Assembly: GCF_013416525.1 (NCBI RefSeq)
Contig: NZ_JACCEM010000005.1
Location: forward strand, 248,001-312,000
Length of the DNA: 64,000 nucleotides
Reading direction: 5' to 3'
Source of the DNA: Parapusillimonas granuli
GTDB lineage: Bacteria; Pseudomonadota; Gammaproteobacteria; Burkholderiales; Burkholderiaceae_B
Under the pieces are notes generated by a model. The model was not told where the DNA came from and did not search any database. It saw only the letters and a program-made list of their open reading frames with translations. A program made the translations under genes and the position numbers. Below, in pieces: positions 25,582 through 34,159 of the stretch; the stretch's first letter is position 1, and every line of letters begins with the position of its first letter.

Positions 25582-26907
25582 ATGACACACGTTTTTCATC
25601 GCAACCCCAAACAGCAGCTGGAATTCGCCGTGCGCGGCGAAGGCATCCGGCTGTTCGACCAGAACGGCAAAGGCTATATCGACGCATCCGGCGGGGCGGC
25701 CGTTTCCTGCCTGGGGCATGGGCATCCGGCCGTCATACAGGCCATCAAGAACCAGCTGGACCAGGTCGCGTACGCGCATTCCTCCTTCTTCACCACCCAG
25801 GTCTGCGAAGACCTGGCGGATTTCCTGGCGGAGCGCGCGCCCGGCGACCTGGACCATGTCTATTTCGTATCCGGCGGGTCCGAAGCGGTCGAAGCCGCGC
25901 TCAAGCTCGCCCGCCAGTATTTCGTCGAAGCCGGCCAGCCCCAGCGCCGCCATTTCATCGCGCGCCGGCAAAGCTACCATGGCAATACGCTGGGCGCGCT
26001 CGCCATCGGCGGCAACGCGTGGCGCCGCGAGCCCTTCCTGCCCATTCTGGTGCCCGCGCATCATGTGTCGCCCTGCTACGCCTACCGCGACCAGCTTCCC
26101 AGCGAAACCGAAGAGCAATACGCCGAGCGCCTGGCCCAGGAACTGGACCAGAAGATCCGCGAACTCGGGCCCGAGAACGTCGCGGCGTTCGTGGCGGAAA
26201 CCGTGGTCGGCGCCACCGCGGGGGCGCTGGCGCCAGTCAAGACCTATCTGCAGCGCATACGCCGGGTCTGCGACCAGCATGGCGTTTTGCTGATCCTGGA
26301 CGAGGTCATGTCCGGCATGGGCCGCACCGGCCATCTGTTCGCCTGCGCCGAAGACGGCATCGTGCCCGACATCATCACCATCGCCAAAGGCCTGGGCGCC
26401 GGCTATCAGCCGATTGGGGCGATGATCGCAAGCAGCCGCATCTACGATGCCATCGTGGCGGGCAGCGGCTTCTTCCAGCACGGGCACACCTATATGGGCC
26501 ATGCCACGGCGTGCGCCGCCGCACTGGCGGTCCAGCGCGTCATCGAACAAGACGGCCTGCTCGCCAACGTGCTGGCGCGCGGCGAGCAGCTGCGCGGCGA
26601 GTTGCGCAGCGCGCTGGCCGCGCACCCCAACGTGGGCGACGTCCGCGGGCGCGGCCTGTTCGTGGGCGTGGAATTCGTAGGCGACAAAGCCGCCAAGTCG
26701 CCGCTCGATCCCGCGCTCAAGACCCATGCCCGGCTCAAGAAGCAGGCCATGCAGAACGGCTTGATGATGTACCCCATGGGCGGTACGATCGACGGCGTGC
26801 TGGGCGACCACGTATTGCTCGCGCCGCCTTTCATCTGCACCGCGCAGGACATCAGCGAAATCGTGGCGCGTTTCGTCGACACGGTCCAGCAGATTCTGCC
26901 CGCCTGA
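25582..26907 (+). CDS. Class III pyridoxal-phosphate-dependent aminotransferase
   Basis: A 441-aa aminotransferase. Class III features: YIDASGGAAVSCLGHGHPAV near the N-terminus, FVSGGSEAVEAALKLARQYF, the PLP ring Asp in LLILDEVMSGMGRTG, and the Schiff-base lysine in TIAKGLGAGYQPIGA. It likely works on an omega-amino acid or amine. It is the first gene of a pair with the AhpD-like protein and divergent from an RpiR regulator. The substrate is not evident. Confidence 0.92.
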   Translation: MTHVFHRNPKQQLEFAVRGEGIRLFDQNGKGYIDASGGAAVSCLGHGHPAVIQAIKNQLDQVAYAHSSFFTTQVCEDLADFLAERAPGDLDHVYFVSGGSEAVEAALKLARQYFVEAGQPQRRHFIARRQSYHGNTLGALAIGGNAWRREPFLPILVPAHHVSPCYAYRDQLPSETEEQYAERLAQELDQKIRELGPENVAAFVAETVVGATAGALAPVKTYLQRIRRVCDQHGVLLILDEVMSGMGRTGHLFACAEDGIVPDIITIAKGLGAGYQPIGAMIASSRIYDAIVAGSGFFQHGHTYMGHATACAAALAVQRVIEQDGLLANVLARGEQLRGELRSALAAHPNVGDVRGRGLFVGVEFVGDKAAKSPLDPALKTHARLKKQAMQNGLMMYPMGGTIDGVLGDHVLLAPPFICTAQDISEIVARFVDTVQQILPA

Positions 26908-26929
26908 ACCCTGATAGTAGGATCCCCAC

Positions 26930-27454
26930 ATGGCCCGTTTGCCTTATGCCGACCTGACCCATCCCGAAGTCAGCCCACTGGTCGACCAAATCGTCGCGGA
27001 GCGCGGCAGCGTCCTGCACCTGTACCAAATGCTGCTGCAAAGTCCGCCCGTGGCGCGCGGCTGGCTCAATCACCTGACGGGCATACGCCAGCACAGCTCG
27101 CTGGCGGGCGACATCCGCGAAATGGTCATCATGCGCATCGCCATACTCAATGGCGCGCCGTACGAAGCCGACCAGCACGCGCCCATCGCCCTGAAGGAAG
27201 GCATGAGCCAGGCGCAGCTGGATGCATTGGGCGAGTGGGAAGGCTCGGCGCTGTTCAGCGACAAAGAACGCGCGGTGCTTGCCTACACCGACGCCATGAC
27301 GCGCCACGTGCAGGTGCCGGACGCGGTCTTCGACGGCGCGAAGCAGTATTTTTCAGCGCGCGAGATGGTCGAATTGACGGCCACCATCGCGACCTACAAC
27401 ATGGTGTCGCGGTTCCTGGAAGCGCTGCAGATCCATACGCACGACGAACGCTGA
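26930..27454 (+). CDS. Carboxymuconolactone decarboxylase family (AhpD-like) protein
   Basis: A 174-aa all-helical protein of the CMD/AhpD superfamily: HSSLAGDIREMVIMRIAILNGAPYEADQH, and FSAREMVELTATIATYNMVSRFLEAL. AhpD-type enzymes use a CxxC pair; this protein has none at that position (APYEADQH), so an AhpD-style thiol reaction is unlikely. It starts 22 bases after the aminotransferase and is probably cotranscribed. Function unknown. Confidence 0.83.
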   Translation: MARLPYADLTHPEVSPLVDQIVAERGSVLHLYQMLLQSPPVARGWLNHLTGIRQHSSLAGDIREMVIMRIAILNGAPYEADQHAPIALKEGMSQAQLDALGEWEGSALFSDKERAVLAYTDAMTRHVQVPDAVFDGAKQYFSAREMVELTATIATYNMVSRFLEALQIHTHDER

Positions 27455-27509
27455 GCGGCCGGCGCGCCATGCGCCGGGCCTAGCTCGGCCGCGTGCGGAA
27501 GAGGGCCGC

Positions 27510-28040
27510 TCAGTCCCTTTGCCACAAGACGTCGCCTCGGCCCGCATGCTTGTTCAGCGCGCGGGCCAGGACGAAGCACAGGTCGGACAAGCGGTTCAGG
27601 TACTGGACGACGGGCCGGTTCGCTTCCAGGCCGACCACCGTGCGCTCCGCGCGCCGGCATACGGTGCGCGCCAGGTGCGCCATGGCCGCGGCGCGGGTGC
27701 CGCCGGGAAGAATGAATTCGCGCAGCTTGCCCAGGTCCGCATTGTGGCGGGCCAGCGCCTCTTCCAGGAACAGCACGTGCTCTTCCTTCAGCGCCACATG
27801 GCCCGGTATGCATAATTCCGCGCCCAGGTCGAACAAGTCGTTCTGTATCCGGCCGAGCAAGGCGTCGATGGCCTCGGGCAGGTCTTCGCAGCGCCACAGG
27901 CCGATGACGCTGTTCAGTTCGTCCACGTCGCCCAGGGCGTCGATGCGGGGCGTGTTCTTGGCGACGCGCGTGCCGTCGCCCAGGCCGGTCGTGCCCTGGT
28001 CGCCGCCGCGAGTGGTGATGACGGAAAGTCTGGTGGCCAT
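27510..28040 (-). CDS. Cob(I)alamin adenosyltransferase, PduO type
   Basis: A 176-aa enzyme transferring adenosine from ATP to cob(I)alamin, giving coenzyme B12. PduO/EutT-like signatures: TTRGGDQGTTGLGDGTRVAKN at the N-terminus (ATP site), a DELNSVIG helix, RTVCRRAERTVV and LNRLSDLCFVLAR. It lies 18 bases downstream of a GNAT gene on the same strand, with GAGGA before its ATG. No other cobalamin gene is in the window. Confidence 0.93.
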   Translation of the reverse strand: MATRLSVITTRGGDQGTTGLGDGTRVAKNTPRIDALGDVDELNSVIGLWRCEDLPEAIDALLGRIQNDLFDLGAELCIPGHVALKEEHVLFLEEALARHNADLGKLREFILPGGTRAAAMAHLARTVCRRAERTVVGLEANRPVVQYLNRLSDLCFVLARALNKHAGRGDVLWQRD

Positions 28041-28058
28041 TGGAGTGTCCTCGGCTGT

Positions 28059-28559
28059 TTAGTTGGCGAGTTTTTTCAGGGCGTCCCCGGTGACGCGCAC
28101 GATGCGCCAGTCGGGCAATATCTGCGCGCCCAGGTGTTCGTAGAAGTCGATGGCGTTCTTGTTCCAGTCGAGCACCGACCATTCGAACCGCCCGCAATCG
28201 AGCTCCACCGCGAGCCGGGCGAGATGCCGGAGGGCGAGCCCGCCCAGGCCTTTGCCGCGGTGTTCGGGATCGACATAGAGGTCTTCCAGATAAAGGCCGC
28301 GCTTGTCGAGGAAGCTGGAGTAATTGTGGAACCACATGATGTAGGCGACGGGTGTGCCGGGATCGGCGGCGCTTGCGCCGACCAGGCAGTTGACGGCGGG
28401 CTGTTCGCCGAACAGGCTCCGGCGCAGGCTGTCGGGCGTGGCCTTGAAAATGCCGGTCAGGTTCTCGAACTCCGCCATGTCGAGCATGAGCCGGTGGATA
28501 TGGGGAATGTCTTCGATGCGCGCGGGCCGCAGTTGGTATGGGGAGGCTGCGTCGTTCAA
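28059..28559 (-). CDS. GNAT family N-acetyltransferase
   Basis: A 166-aa acetyltransferase with the GNAT core: N-terminal LRPARIEDIPHIHRLMLDM, strand block GLYLEDLYVDPEHRGKGLGGLALRHLARLAVE containing the acetyl-CoA loop RGKGLGG, and WNKNAIDFYEHLGAQ. This pattern resembles the diamine/thialysine acetyltransferase group. The start appears to be TTG at 28559, supported by GAAGGAA 7 bases upstream and no suitable ATG nearby. Acceptor substrate unknown. Confidence 0.88.
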   Translation of the reverse strand: MNDAASPYQLRPARIEDIPHIHRLMLDMAEFENLTGIFKATPDSLRRSLFGEQPAVNCLVGASAADPGTPVAYIMWFHNYSSFLDKRGLYLEDLYVDPEHRGKGLGGLALRHLARLAVELDCGRFEWSVLDWNKNAIDFYEHLGAQILPDWRIVRVTGDALKKLAN

Positions 28560-28614
28560 ACGTGTTCCTTCGATTGGCGTTATGCTTTAAACGTATCTTT
28601 CAGGAGTTTAGCGT

Positions 28615-28917
28615 ATGGGTAAGCGAAGCAGGGTGTTGCTGCCGGCGGCCGCGGCCGCGCTGGCGGCATGCTCGTTCTATTCGGTTCAGGCGCTGGCCCA
28701 GGAGGCCAGCGCGACGGGCGAGGTGCGCCGCGTGGACGCGCAGGCGGGCAAGATCACGATCAAGCACGGCGCCATCGCGGCGCTGGACCTCCCGGCCATG
28801 ACCTTGGTCTATCACGTGGATCCGGCGCTGCTGGCGGACATCAAGCCGGGCGACAAGGTGTCTTTCAAGGCCAGGCGTGACGGCGGGCGTTACGTGGTGA
28901 CGGCGATTTCGAAATAG
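28615..28917 (+). CDS. CusF-like copper-binding periplasmic protein
   Basis: A 100-aa exported protein with an N-terminal signal and a CusF-type OB fold: VRRVDAQAGKITIKHGAIAALDLPAMTLVYHV. In E. coli CusF the metal ligands are H36, M47 and M49 with W44 capping; here the His and first Met are kept, but Trp and the second Met are both Leu. LAACS in the signal could be a lipobox, or cleavage may fall after ALA. AGGAG lies upstream of the ATG. No copper efflux genes are adjacent. Confidence 0.78.
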   Translation: MGKRSRVLLPAAAAALAACSFYSVQALAQEASATGEVRRVDAQAGKITIKHGAIAALDLPAMTLVYHVDPALLADIKPGDKVSFKARRDGGRYVVTAISK

Positions 28918-28971
28918 CCGGGGCGGTGTTCGGCCGGCGGAGGCGCGTTCGCCGGCCTGACGGGCGGCACC

Positions 28972-30303
28972 CTACAAAACATAGCGCGCCAGATCCTGGC
29001 TGCTGGCGGCCTCCTGCAGCTTGTCGTTGACATAAGCCGCATCGATCGTCACCGTCCGGCCGCTGCTCGCGGTCGCGTCGAACGACAAGTCCTCCAGCAG
29101 CTTCTCCATCACGGTATACAGCCGCCGCGCGCCGATGTTCTCGGTGCGCTCATTCACCTCATAAGCCAGTTCCGCCAGCCGCTGTATGCCCTCGTCGGTG
29201 AAATTCAGCGTGACGTCCTCCGTGCCCAGCAGCGCGCTGTATTGCTTGGTCAGCGACGAATCCGTCTCGCGCAGAATGCGGACGAAATCCTGCGCCGTCA
29301 GCGAATCGAGCTCGACCCGTATCGGGAAACGGCCCTGCAGTTCCGGGATCAGGTCCGACGGCCGCGACAGATGGAAAGCGCCGGAGGCGATGAACAGAAT
29401 ATGGTCGGTGCGCACCACCCCGTATTTCGTGTTGACCGTGGTGCCTTCGACCAGCGGCAGCAGATCGCGCTGGACGCCCTGGCGGGACACGTCGCCGCCC
29501 GCATGTTCCTGCCGGGTGGCGATCTTGTCGATCTCGTCGAGAAAGACAATGCCGTTCTGCTCGGCATTGGCGACCGCCGTCGTGCGCAAGTCTTCTTCAT
29601 TGACGCGGCGCGCGGCTTCTTCTTCGGTGAGGAGCTTGAAGGCTTCCTTGACCGACATCTTCTTGACCTTCTTCTTGTCGCGGCCCAGGCCCGCGAACAT
29701 GCCCTTGAGCTGTTCGGTCATTTCCTCCATGCCCGGAGGAGCCATGATTTCCATCTGCGGCGCCATCTGGGCGACCTCGATCTCGATCTGCATGTCGTCC
29801 AGCTTGCCTTCGCGCAGGCGCTTGCGGAAGGTCTGGCGGGCGGTGTTCTCTTCGCGCTGGGGTTCGCCGTGCACGTTGCGGGGCGGGGAAATCAGCACGT
29901 CGAGGATGCGGTCCTCGGCGGCGTCTTCGGCCTGCGTGCGGACGCGGCGCATTTCGAGGTCGCGCGTTTGCTTGACGGAGATTTCGACCAGGTCGCGGAT
30001 GATGGTGTCGACGTCGCGGCCCACGTAGCCGACTTCGGTGAACTTGGTGGCCTCGATCTTGATGAAGGGCGCGTTGGCCAGCTTGGCCAGCCGGCGCGCG
30101 ATCTCGGTCTTGCCCACGCCGGTGGGCCCGATCATGAGTATGTTCTTCGGGACGATCTCGTTGCGCAGCGGCTCGGGCACTTGCTGGCGGCGCCAGCGAT
30201 TGCGCAGGGCGACCGCGACCGACCGCTTGGCGCGGTTCTGGCCGACGATGTTCTTGTCGAGTTCGGAGACGATTTCCCCGGGGGTCATGTTGGTAGCGGA
30301 CAT
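28972..30303 (-). CDS. hslU: ATP-dependent protease HslUV, ATPase subunit
   Basis: A 443-aa AAA+ unfoldase that feeds proteins to HslV. N-terminal [16 protein letters not shown], Walker [11 protein letters not shown], the pore loop GYVGRD, Walker [12 protein letters not shown], sensor and R-finger region [15 protein letters not shown] and the C-terminal tail LARYVL that inserts into HslV. The I-domain lies between about 105 and 235. Follows hslV by 16 bases in the same heat-shock operon. Confidence 0.97.
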   Translation of the reverse strand: MSATNMTPGEIVSELDKNIVGQNRAKRSVAVALRNRWRRQQVPEPLRNEIVPKNILMIGPTGVGKTEIARRLAKLANAPFIKIEATKFTEVGYVGRDVDTIIRDLVEISVKQTRDLEMRRVRTQAEDAAEDRILDVLISPPRNVHGEPQREENTARQTFRKRLREGKLDDMQIEIEVAQMAPQMEIMAPPGMEEMTEQLKGMFAGLGRDKKKVKKMSVKEAFKLLTEEEAARRVNEEDLRTTAVANAEQNGIVFLDEIDKIATRQEHAGGDVSRQGVQRDLLPLVEGTTVNTKYGVVRTDHILFIASGAFHLSRPSDLIPELQGRFPIRVELDSLTAQDFVRILRETDSSLTKQYSALLGTEDVTLNFTDEGIQRLAELAYEVNERTENIGARRLYTVMEKLLEDLSFDATASSGRTVTIDAAYVNDKLQEAASSQDLARYVL

Positions 30304-30319
30304 AATGATCTGGTGTTCG

Positions 30320-30853
<534 letters not shown>

Positions 30854-30875
30854 GGATTCTTCCTTTGAAGATTCC

Positions 30876-30903
30876 ATATGGGGATGGAATCAGCGGATTC
30901 AAG
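30876..30903 (-). promoter_or_regulatory. Sigma-32 heat-shock promoter of hslVU
   Basis: On the minus strand CTTGAA (30903-30898), a 14-base spacer and CCCCATAT (30883-30876). This matches the RpoH consensus CTTGAAA-N11-16-CCCCATNT closely. It lies 22 bases upstream of the hslV ATG, giving a very short leader. Confidence 0.8.
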
Positions 30904-30957
30904 ATGGGGTTTCGGGGCCCTGGCCCCGTACGCGGCCGGCCCGCTGGATGCTTGCCC

Positions 30958-30999
30958 AAAAAGCAAAAGGGGCCAGACCCCGCAAGAGGATCTGGCCCC
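30958..30999 (-). terminator. Rho-independent terminator after dksA
   Basis: Reading leftward, GGGGCCAGA (30999-30991) pairs perfectly with TCTGGCCCC (30977-30969) around a 13-base loop, followed by TTTTGCTTTTT (30968-30958). It separates dksA from the hslVU promoter. Confidence 0.82.
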
Positions 31000-31028
31000 G
31001 GTTAGGAAAGGCCATGGCCGGGGGGCGG

Positions 31029-31472
31029 TCAGTCGCCGTAGAGCTTCTGGCGCATTTCGCGGCGTTCCTGGGCCTCCAGGGACAGGGTAGCCGTGGGGCG
31101 CGCCAGCAGGCGCGCGATGCCGATGGGTTCGCCGGTTTCTTCGCACCAGCCGTATTCGCCGGAGTCGATGCGCGAGATGGCTTGCTGGACTTTCTTCAGC
31201 AGCTTGCGCTCGCGGTCGCGGGTGCGCAATTCCAGCGCGTGCTCTTCTTCGATGGTGGCGCGGTCGGCCGGATCGGGCACGAATTGGGTTTCGCGCAGGT
31301 TTTCGGTCGTGGCGTCGGCGTTGTTGAGGATTTCCTGTTCCAGTTCCTTCAGGCGATTGCGGAAAAACGCCAGCTGGGCCTGGTTCATGTAGTCAGCCTC
31401 TGGCATTGCCAACAGTTCCTTTTCGGTCAGCAACTGACCCTGGTTCTTAACGGCTGCGGATTTGCTTGCCAT
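31029..31472 (-). CDS. dksA: RNA polymerase-binding factor DksA, cysteine-poor form
   Basis: A 147-aa transcription factor that enters the secondary channel of RNA polymerase and works with ppGpp. The coiled coil runs about residues 33-105, with the tip containing DPADRATIEEEHALELRTRDRE, which keeps the Asp-Ala-type tip acidics. The zinc finger region GWCEETGEPIGIARLLARPTATLSLEA has only one of the four cysteines of E. coli DksA (others T, S, A), so zinc binding is not expected. GAGGA precedes the ATG. It lies just downstream of the zinc-regulated zigA gene. Confidence 0.95.
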   Translation of the reverse strand: MASKSAAVKNQGQLLTEKELLAMPEADYMNQAQLAFFRNRLKELEQEILNNADATTENLRETQFVPDPADRATIEEEHALELRTRDRERKLLKKVQQAISRIDSGEYGWCEETGEPIGIARLLARPTATLSLEAQERREMRQKLYGD

Positions 31473-31547
31473 GATGTGTCCTCTTTTTGTGGTGTTGGTG
31501 CTGGAATCCGTACCGTCCGCGTCAGCGGCGGGCGGCGAGGTTCGCGA

Positions 31548-32630
31548 TCAGACCAAGCATTGTTCTAGCCCCCGGGTGAAGATCTCCTGGGGAAGTTTAC
31601 GGCCAATGAACACCATTTTGGTACTAGGCTTTTCACCCGATAGCCAGGGCTTGCCGGGTTCCGCGCCCATCATCATGTGCACGCCCTGGAAGAGCATGCG
31701 GCGGTTGATTCCTTTCAAGTACAAGATGCCCTTGTAACGCATGAGATCGGGGCCGTACACCTGGACGATGCCGCCCAGGAATTCTTCCAGGCGCTCGGGG
31801 TCGAAAGCCTTGTTGGAACGGAAGACGAAAGCGCCGATCTGGTCGTCGTGGTGGGCGTGATGATGGTCGTGGTGATGGTGGCCGCAGTGCTCATCGCATT
31901 CATGGCCGTGGTCGTGGCCGTGATGATGATCGTGAGCGGCGTCGGGATGCTCTTCGGCCAGGAATTCGGGGTCGATATCAAGAATGGTGTTCAGGTTGAA
32001 GCCGCTGATGTCCAGCAGCTGCTTGATATCGGCTTCGCCGAAATGCACCGGCATGATCGAAGCGCGCGGATTGATGCGCACCAGGCGCGATCGCAAGGCC
32101 TGGTATTCTTCTTCGGTGACCAGGTCTTTCTTGGAAATGAGGATCTTGTCGGCGAAGCCCACCTGCTTCTGCGCTTCTTCCTGCTTGTCCAGCGTGCCCA
32201 TGCCGTGCTTGGCATCGACCACCGTGATGACGGCGTCGAGCCGGTAGTAGTCGGCGATTTCGTCGTCCATGAAGAAGGTCTGGCAGACCGGGCCGGGGTT
32301 GGCCATGCCGGTGGTCTCGATGATGACCCGCTCGAAGTTCAGGTCGCCCGCCTGCCGGCGCGTGCGCAGGTCGTTCAGGGTGCGCATGAGGTCGCCGCGC
32401 ACCGTGCAGCACACGCAGCCGTTGCTGAGTTCGACGATTTCTTCTTCGCTGTCTTGCACGAGAAGGTCGTTGTCTATGCCTTCGGGCCCAAACTCGTTTT
32501 CGATGACGGCAATTCGGCGCCCATGGTATTCGGTCAGAATACGCTTGAGCAAGGTCGTTTTACCCGCGCCCAGAAAACCGGTAAGTATGGTGACGGGTAC
32601 CATTTTATTCAGGTCGTCAGCGCCTTTCAT
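31548..32630 (-). CDS. zigA: COG0523 GTPase, probable zinc metallochaperone (ZigA/YeiR type)
   Basis: A 360-aa G3E GTPase. Walker A GFLGAGKTT, the metal-binding GCVCCTVR (CxCC) motif, switch region IIETTGMANPGPV, and guanine motif ISKKDL. A long His/Asp-rich stretch (about 235-270: HDHHHGHDHGHECDEHCGHHHH) precedes the CobW C-terminal domain. It lies 95 bases downstream of zur on the same strand, in a zinc-uptake neighbourhood, which favours a zinc rather than cobalt role. The start at 32630 is likely; Met at 32603 (MVPVTIL) is the alternative. Confidence 0.88.
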   Translation of the reverse strand: MKGADDLNKMVPVTILTGFLGAGKTTLLKRILTEYHGRRIAVIENEFGPEGIDNDLLVQDSEEEIVELSNGCVCCTVRGDLMRTLNDLRTRRQAGDLNFERVIIETTGMANPGPVCQTFFMDDEIADYYRLDAVITVVDAKHGMGTLDKQEEAQKQVGFADKILISKKDLVTEEEYQALRSRLVRINPRASIMPVHFGEADIKQLLDISGFNLNTILDIDPEFLAEEHPDAAHDHHHGHDHGHECDEHCGHHHHDHHHAHHDDQIGAFVFRSNKAFDPERLEEFLGGIVQVYGPDLMRYKGILYLKGINRRMLFQGVHMMMGAEPGKPWLSGEKPSTKMVFIGRKLPQEIFTRGLEQCLV

Positions 32631-32725
32631 TGCATGCCTCGCTGCGCAATCGCTGCGCAAAAAAAAACTCAACGTGCGATTACATCACAGCAAGCGTTTT
32701 AGCGCAAACATATGTTTCTAAAGTG

Positions 32726-33190
32726 TTAATGGGCCCGGCAATCGGCGCAGATCGCGCGCAATTCGGTCTCGTGGCCGGACAGCTTGAAGCCGGCGTGGGC
32801 GACTTTATGGGCGAGCTGCCGGCTGAGGGTCGGGTCGCTCAGTTCGGCCACGGCGCCGCATTGCGTGCAGACCACCAGCAGGTCGTGCGGCTCGCCGGCG
32901 GCGTCCATGCAGGCGGTCCAGGCGTTGATGGCGTCCAGCCGGTGGACCAGGCCTTCATCGACCAGGAAGTCGAGCGCGCGGTACACCGTGGGCGGCGCGG
33001 CGCCCGGCTGGACCGCCCGGATGAGGTCGAGCAGTTCGTAGGCCTTCACGCTGCGGCGCTGCTGGAGCAGGATCTCCAGCACCTTGCGGCGGATGGGGGT
33101 AAGGCGTTTGCCACGCTGCATGCACAGCGATTCGGCGGTGCGCAGCTGGGCCGCCAGGGCGGTTTGCTGTGTCGAACGGTTGGCAGGCAT
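32726..33190 (-). CDS. zur: Fur-family zinc uptake regulator Zur
   Basis: A 154-aa repressor. Winged helix (LTPIRRKVLEILLQQRRSVKAYELLDLI ... PPTVYRALDFLVDEGLVHRL) and a C-terminal metal-binding domain with two CxxC pairs, CTQC and CADC, the structural zinc site of Zur. It lacks the His-rich Fur pattern. It is divergent from znuCBA with a perfect palindrome between, and followed by zigA. With zinc bound it should repress both sides. Confidence 0.93.
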   Translation of the reverse strand: MPANRSTQQTALAAQLRTAESLCMQRGKRLTPIRRKVLEILLQQRRSVKAYELLDLIRAVQPGAAPPTVYRALDFLVDEGLVHRLDAINAWTACMDAAGEPHDLLVVCTQCGAVAELSDPTLSRQLAHKVAHAGFKLSGHETELRAICADCRAH

Positions 33191-33215
33191 GGTATGGGAT
33201 CGGGAAAACGTTCAA

Positions 33216-33233
33216 GTTATGTTATAACATAAC
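33216..33233. promoter_or_regulatory. Zur box between zur and the znu genes
   Basis: Perfect 18-base palindrome GTTATGTTATAACATAAC, matching the TGTTATANTATAACA core of proteobacterial Zur sites. It lies 26 bases before the zur ATG and about 70 before the first rightward ORF, so one site can serve both directions. Confidence 0.8.
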
Positions 33234-33302
33234 GTATTGGCGCATGGCACTGCTTGCCGGCGTCCATGCGCAGTCGTGCTTTTCTTCGATCCTAACGCAA
33301 TC

Positions 33303-33440
33303 ATGCTTTCTTTGCCTCCCACTTCCTCCCGACGGTATCGCGGTTCGGCCCTCCTGGCTTCCAGCACGCGGCGCATGGCATGCGTGCTGGCGGCGGTCGC
33401 GCTGTTGTGGACGCTCACGGGATGGGCGATGGGATGGTAG
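33303..33440 (+). CDS. Small membrane protein overlapping znuC
   Basis: Predicted 45-aa protein: basic, Ser/Arg-rich start and one membrane segment (ACVLAAVALLWTLTGWAMGW). Its last 7 bases overlap the chosen znuC start at 33434, so translation could be coupled. It follows the Zur box directly and would be the first gene of the zinc-uptake transcript. No homologue is recognised; it may simply be leader DNA that happens to stay open. Confidence 0.42.
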   Translation: MLSLPPTSSRRYRGSALLASSTRRMACVLAAVALLWTLTGWAMGW

Positions 33441-34159
33441 GGCGGGACGTGGCCGTCATCGAGCTGGACCAGGTCTCCTTGGGGTGGCGCGACCGCGTGG
33501 CCGTGCGCGACGTCAGCGGCGCTTTCGAGCGCGGTTCGCTGACCGCCATCGTGGGGCCCAACGGCGCCGGGAAGTCCACGCTGCTCAAGGGCATCACCGG
33601 CCTGGTGAGCCCGTTGCGCGGCCGGATCCGCACGTCGGGCCGGGCCGATTCGCATATCGCCTGTCTGCCGCAGCTGGGCGAGCTCGACCGCAGTTTTCCA
33701 ATCTCCACCTACGATCTCGTGGCCATGGGCGCCTGGCGCCGCGTGGGGGCCTGGAAGCGCTTCAGCGCCCAGGAGCACGAGCGCGTGCGGTCGGCGCTGG
33801 AGGCCGTCGGGCTCGCGGATTTCGGACACCGCATCATCGGCACCTTGTCGGGCGGGCAGCTGCAGCGCGCCCTGTTCGCGCGCCTGATGCTGCATGACGC
33901 CGACACCTTGCTGCTGGACGAACCCTTTGCCGCGGTCGACATGGCGACCACGGAGGACTTGATGGCCTTGCTGCATCGTTGGCATGACGAGGGCCGCACG
34001 GTGGTCGCGGTCCTGCACGACCTGGATCTGGTGCGCCGGCATTTTCCGCAGTGCCTGTTGCTGGCGGGCCAGCTGGTCGCCTGGGGCCGGACGGATGACG
34101 TCCTGACGCCGGAGAACCTGCACCTGGCGCGCCACCTGTGCGCGGGAGACTTTCTGTGA
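33434..34159 (+). CDS. znuC: Zinc ABC transporter ATP-binding protein
   Basis: A 241-aa ATPase for high-affinity zinc uptake. Walker A GPNGAGKS, Q-loop CLPQLGELDRSFPIS, signature LSGGQLQR, Walker B TLLLDEPFAAVD and switch His in AVLHDLDLVRRHFP. The Q-loop DRSFP is typical of metal-type ATPases. I start at the ATG at 33434; an ATG 12 bases earlier or a GTG at 33449 are alternatives. Its stop overlaps the GTG of znuB (GTGA). Confidence 0.9.
   Translation: MVGRDVAVIELDQVSLGWRDRVAVRDVSGAFERGSLTAIVGPNGAGKSTLLKGITGLVSPLRGRIRTSGRADSHIACLPQLGELDRSFPISTYDLVAMGAWRRVGAWKRFSAQEHERVRSALEAVGLADFGHRIIGTLSGGQLQRALFARLMLHDADTLLLDEPFAAVDMATTEDLMALLHRWHDEGRTVVAVLHDLDLVRRHFPQCLLLAGQLVAWGRTDDVLTPENLHLARHLCAGDFL

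Noticed and set aside
31855-31930. Low-complexity tract of repeated GTGGTG/CATGAT in the zigA gene
   Set aside because: It is the coding sequence of the His-rich metal-binding stretch, not an independent repeat element.
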